Source: Austropuccinia psidii (lineage: Eukaryota; Basidiomycota; Pucciniomycetes; Pucciniales; Sphaerophragmiaceae). Taken from it: a stretch of DNA of 64,000 bases. The position numbers were made by a program, and so were the translations under genes. Below the pieces are notes generated by a model, which was not told where the DNA came from, made no database searches, and worked only from the letters and a program-made list of their open reading frames with translations. Shown piece by piece: positions 60,879 through 64,000 of the stretch. Within the stretch, counting starts at the first letter, position 1, and each line of letters begins with the position of its first letter. The DNA lies in the NCBI GenBank assembly GCA_023105745.1, contig JALGQZ010000015.1, positions 17,086,499 through 17,150,498 of the forward strand, read 5' to 3'.

Positions 60879-61413
60879 CTGAATCAAGGCAGGAAAAAAG
60901 AGGGCGTATGTCAGTTAAGACTTCTTAAGGAAGCTGGTTTTGCACAACTAAGATTGGCCTCTGGGCTTGTATGTTACTACAATGTGCCCTGTATAATGAC
61001 AGTGTAATTGAATCAACAATTCCAAGTCAGAATTACAGCTTTTGGTACCCTGTCACACTGTTTGTGTGCCAGTATCCCACAGATACACTTGTGGTTTTCA
61101 AGTGGCTTTGTATAAGTGTTATTGAGTTAAGAATACACTTAAACACGCCTCAACTGATGGTTTTTCAGTCAGAGGTGTCCTCATTCAGTCAAGAATACAG
61201 GACTTATTGATGGCTTATGTGTTGTTATATACAAAACACGCCAAAAATAGTTATATTCAGTGGGTATTCACCACATGAATAATACTCTTATAATATGAGT
61301 ATATATATATAAAAGAGGATAAATATATATAAAATATATATTTAAATAGAGAAATTACGCCTAAAAAAGATAAAACACTTATCAATAAGTCATAAAAAAG
61401 AGAAAAGACTTAC
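60879..61413 (-). other. Candidate long leader intron, family 2 copy 2
   Basis: A consensus donor ATAAA|GTAAGT lies about 40 bases after the LTR and the acceptor is TTGATTCAG|TGGAAG. The join makes ATAAA|TGG, a start codon in a favourable A-rich context. Confidence 0.5.
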
Positions 61414-61440
61414 TTTATAAGGTCCAAAAAAGGTCAAAAA

Positions 61441-61459
61441 CATGGCCAGGCCCCCAAAA
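61441..61459 (-). other. Primer-binding site region, family 2 copy 2
   Basis: The minus strand reads TTTTGGGGGCCTGGCCATG directly after the LTR end. Confidence 0.7.
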
Positions 61460-62887
61460 TGTCAGGATGAAACTATGAAAGAGTGGTAATGTAGGCTATT
61501 TACAACTCAAACTATGTTTGTGACACGGCAAAATATGCTTTAAGAAGGTTTTGAGATGATTAAGAATAAATTTAAGGGCTTTACTATAGTGGTTATAGTG
61601 GTGGTGAGCGCTGTTGAAAGCCCTGGGTGCAGCTTTATCTGTTGGGTTACAATAATAAAAGACTACAATAATTAAACTTATAATTATACCTGATTATTAA
61701 CCAAGAGTAAAACTGTTTTTGACAGTTTACTACGTAGATTATTCAAGAGCAGGATGAGGAGATGATTTGGCTGTGAAAAGCCCTCCTTTCATCCTGAAAA
61801 TGGGGTGGAAAGGCTGTTAGACCTTTCCACGTAGAGGAAGTGAAGATTTTTCACTCTCCAGGACAGGCTTGTGGCTTGCAAACAACCTGTATACTCTTTA
61901 TTGGGCTCAGATGTGGTTTTGAAACCACATCTGGGCGGTTTTCACCAATACAGGGTGAAAATTTTCATCTGGGGACCTCACTGCCTGACTCTGACGTGTA
62001 TGACGCGTAGAATGCTGTACAGAAACTGTATGGGACCCCAGTATTGACTGAAATATGAGGTATTGAAGTAAAAACATTCTTCTTCGTCTATTTGACACCT
62101 CATATTCATGATTATGGGATATTATCCCATGGTAAGGCTGTATATGACAGCAGGTGGGATTTTGACCTTAAACCAGCCATACCTCTGTCAGTTTTTGAGA
62201 TATCATGCTCAAAGATGGTTCATTAGATAGCCCTGTATGAGCTCTATACAATTGTACCCAATTTGGTATGGTTATCATTAAATATGGCAAAGTTATCCCA
62301 TGTACAAGGTTTCTTGTACATAGGCGTGGTTTGGGCAAAAAGCTGTATTGAGCTTATTTGCCTCATAACTTCTGTTATAGTTGAGATGTGAAGAAGTGGA
62401 TGGCACCATCTGATAGCCCTGATTGTGGCTTTTAAAAGATACCCGACTTCAGGTATCCCACACTAAAACTGTAGAAGTTAGATGAGAGGTGAATGTTTTG
62501 TTCACCCTTATTTGGCCTGAAACTGACCATAACTCCAGTAATATTGGTGCTAGCTCAGTTTGGCTGGTACCATTGGATAGCCCTGGCTTAGAGCTTCATT
62601 TTGAATACCCATTTGATGGGGTTGAGCCTCTCCTTCTAGATTTTAGATGGGAGGTGAAAATTAAGGTTTATGCTTAGCAATATCTTTGAGCAGGAATAAC
62701 TTTGTTATTTCTTGTCCTATGGTGATGGGACTTATATTTTCAGAAAGAGGTGAGTTTCCTCTATCGTTTGATATCTTTTGAGCTAATTTGGCTCAGCTCC
62801 ATGTTTTGGTGGTATCTTGGCTATACCATTGGTTTATGGTATTTTGGCTGTCATGCTTGTGCTCTGGTTTTGAGTCACAGGCTGACA
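61460..62887 (-). repeat. 5' LTR of family 2 copy 2
   Basis: The plus strand runs TGTCAGGATGAAACTATG...ACAGGCTGACA. It pairs with 53222-54650 and belongs to a subtype different from copy 1. Confidence 0.96.
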
Positions 62888-63461
62888 CTTGCCATAATTG
62901 AGCAATCGTCAAGTTGATTTATCAAAAGTTCAAGATGCACAACTTATGAAGACAAAACCAAACAGAGGGAAAGGTTATACAGCTGGTAACTCCTGTATAA
63001 CAGAAGTGGTGATTGACAACAAGCCCACCAAACCTTTACTGGACCCAGGAGCCTTCTGCTCTTGTGTTGGAAAATCTTTTCTAAAGACTTGTGTACCAAA
63101 TTTTGAAGACCAATTGTTACCAATTGATGGTATAAAATTCAACAGTGCAAGTAACCCAACGAAAGCATTAGGAATCTTTGAGACCAATGTCATATTCCCA
63201 CACATCAATGGTAATTTAAGAATCACAGTTGAATTTGTTGTTATGTAAAATTGCTCTAGTACCCATTTACATTGGGAAATGACTATTTAATCATGTATGG
63301 GATAGATTTACATAATAACAAAGACAGATACTTTACAATTGGGGACAATAAGCGCCAAAAATTTGCCTTTTTACCATTTAAAAGACAAACTACAGTAAAC
63401 AAAGTATCACCAGTCAACTTAGGGTTAGAGAAATTCAATTCTGAACAGTTAAATGAGGCTG

Positions 63462-64000
63462 TGTCACAGGGGCTCTTCGAAGTGAAGAGGGCCTGGCACT
63501 CAGTAAACTGGGACTCACTTATGGAGGGCTCAAGGATATGGAAAGATGAAAGACACTTAATAGTGTAAGGAATGAATTACTATAAATAAAGATATGAGAA
63601 AGCAGCAACAAAGAAATAAGGATAAGAAATAGAAGAGCCAACCACAAACAAGTCCAAGTCCACTGTTTCAACCTGTCAGAATGGAAAGAGAAGGGTTAAT
63701 AAGGATATTGCCACCCAACTCATACTGTACAGGCAAAGAAAGAAAATGCAAAGACTAACTTAAAATCAAATAATTATAATACCCAAAATAAGGATAAGAA
63801 TAATTATAAAATAATAAATAAACTAAATTAATTAACTGGGGAAAGGTCCCCAGGGGGGAGAAAGAGGGGCTGGTATATGTGAGAATCACCAGCCCTGATC
63901 CAGAGGAAGAATTTTCATGAGAATAAATGATGATTGAATTGAGTCTGGCCAATACACGTCCTGTACATCTGTACAGAGCCTGTACAAGAGGTGTGGTGTA
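63462..64000. repeat. LTR-like repeat 3, second copy (cut by window end)
   Basis: It begins TGTCACAGGGGCTCTTCGAA immediately after G-A-G-G-C-T-G of the family 1 RT region, so its left edge is an insertion boundary with GGCTG as the probable target. It shares its start and several blocks with 42155 onward. Confidence 0.7.

Larger units (their letters stand above)
53222..62887 (-). mobile_element. Ty3/gypsy family 2, copy 2, complete (9666 bp)
   Basis: Two LTRs of 1428-1429 bp and a CTTGC duplication (53217-53221 and 62888-62892) inside family 1 copy B. The left LTR begins TTTCAGG instead of TGTCAGG. LTRs and leader differ substantially from copy 1, yet the last kilobase of pol is nearly identical to copy 1. 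Confidence 0.97.
46608..63461 (+). mobile_element. Ty3/gypsy family 1, copy B, three times interrupted
   Basis: It has a 5' LTR, primer-binding site, accessory and gag frames, and protease up to the start of RT, inserted in the SNF2 gene after GATAT. The inside is broken by a solo family B-like LTR, a full family 2 element and LTR-like repeat 3. Its 3' half lies beyond the window. It allows point-by-point comparison with copy A. Confidence 0.93.
48917..63461 (+). pseudogene. gag and protease of family 1 copy B (fragmented)
   Basis: From the ATG the frame (M-P-S-T-R-S-G-A-S-Y-N-P) is open to the solo LTR. It resumes at 51424 with coiled coil, capsid and a CCHC knuckle (C-H-I-C-Q-S-T-T-H, about 53010), is cut again at 53216 by family 2, and resumes at 62893 with protease D-P-G-A-F (63042-63050). 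It ends at 63461 just after the protease-RT linker. Point lesions include CAA-TAA (GAA to TAA) near 52100, TGG to TGA near 52592 and a TAA near 63247. Copy A's stops at 1632 and 2977 are sense codons here. Confidence 0.88.

Overview
The window is a nest of transposable elements in an AT-rich fungal genome, with one ordinary host-type gene (19.0-20.8 kb). Short GT-AG introns, chromodomain-bearing Ty3/gypsy elements and decayed hAT, MULE and SNF2-helicase genes fit a basidiomycete. The Gag start of one family (M-P-S-T-R-S-G) resembles, from memory, retrotransposons of large rust-fungus genomes such as Austropuccinia psidii; this is inference and no search was run.

Layout. 1-9378: Ty3/gypsy family 1, copy A (+). 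9384-11194: an extra LTR of the same family. Both sit inside a related element, family B (-, 11195-16522), cut in its reverse transcriptase. 16.5-19.0 kb: AT-rich, no gene. 19016-20790 (-): five-exon gene for a predicted secreted protein. 21.6-37.6 kb: one decayed hAT transposase gene (-) broken into at least four pieces by a solo LTR (22157-23553), a complete family 2 gypsy element (23868-33549) and a tandem-repeat tract (35.4-36.3 kb). 39.0-41.9 kb: MULE transposase (+) split by a solo family 2 LTR (39484-40912). 42.2-44.0 kb: an LTR-like repeat. 44.0-46.6 kb: SNF2-type helicase remnant (+) split by another solo family 2 LTR (44475-45912). 46608 to the end: family 1 copy B (+), interrupted by a solo family B-like LTR (49394-51418), a second complete family 2 element (53222-62887, -) and the LTR-like repeat again (63462-64000).

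The most interesting signal is shared by all three gypsy families. Upstream of and overlapping gag, in a different frame, lies an accessory reading frame that becomes continuous only if a short intron is removed. The intron's 3' end contains the Gag start codon. Unspliced RNA would therefore make Gag-Pol, and spliced RNA would lose the Gag ATG and make a separate protein of about 280-330 residues. An upstream acceptor in each family is AG followed by TG, so the accessory ATG itself may be assembled by a first splice (A|TG). Two families support the frame join exactly and the decayed third is compatible. The accessory proteins share a recognisable domain (W, N-S-Y, F-L-G, G-W-x-P) across families.

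Most genes are decayed. The family 2 copy at 53-63 kb has the longest open pol (1849 codons) but has lost the first integrase catalytic Asp. Boundaries of LTRs with target-site duplications are reliable to the base; boundaries of old pseudogenes are approximate.
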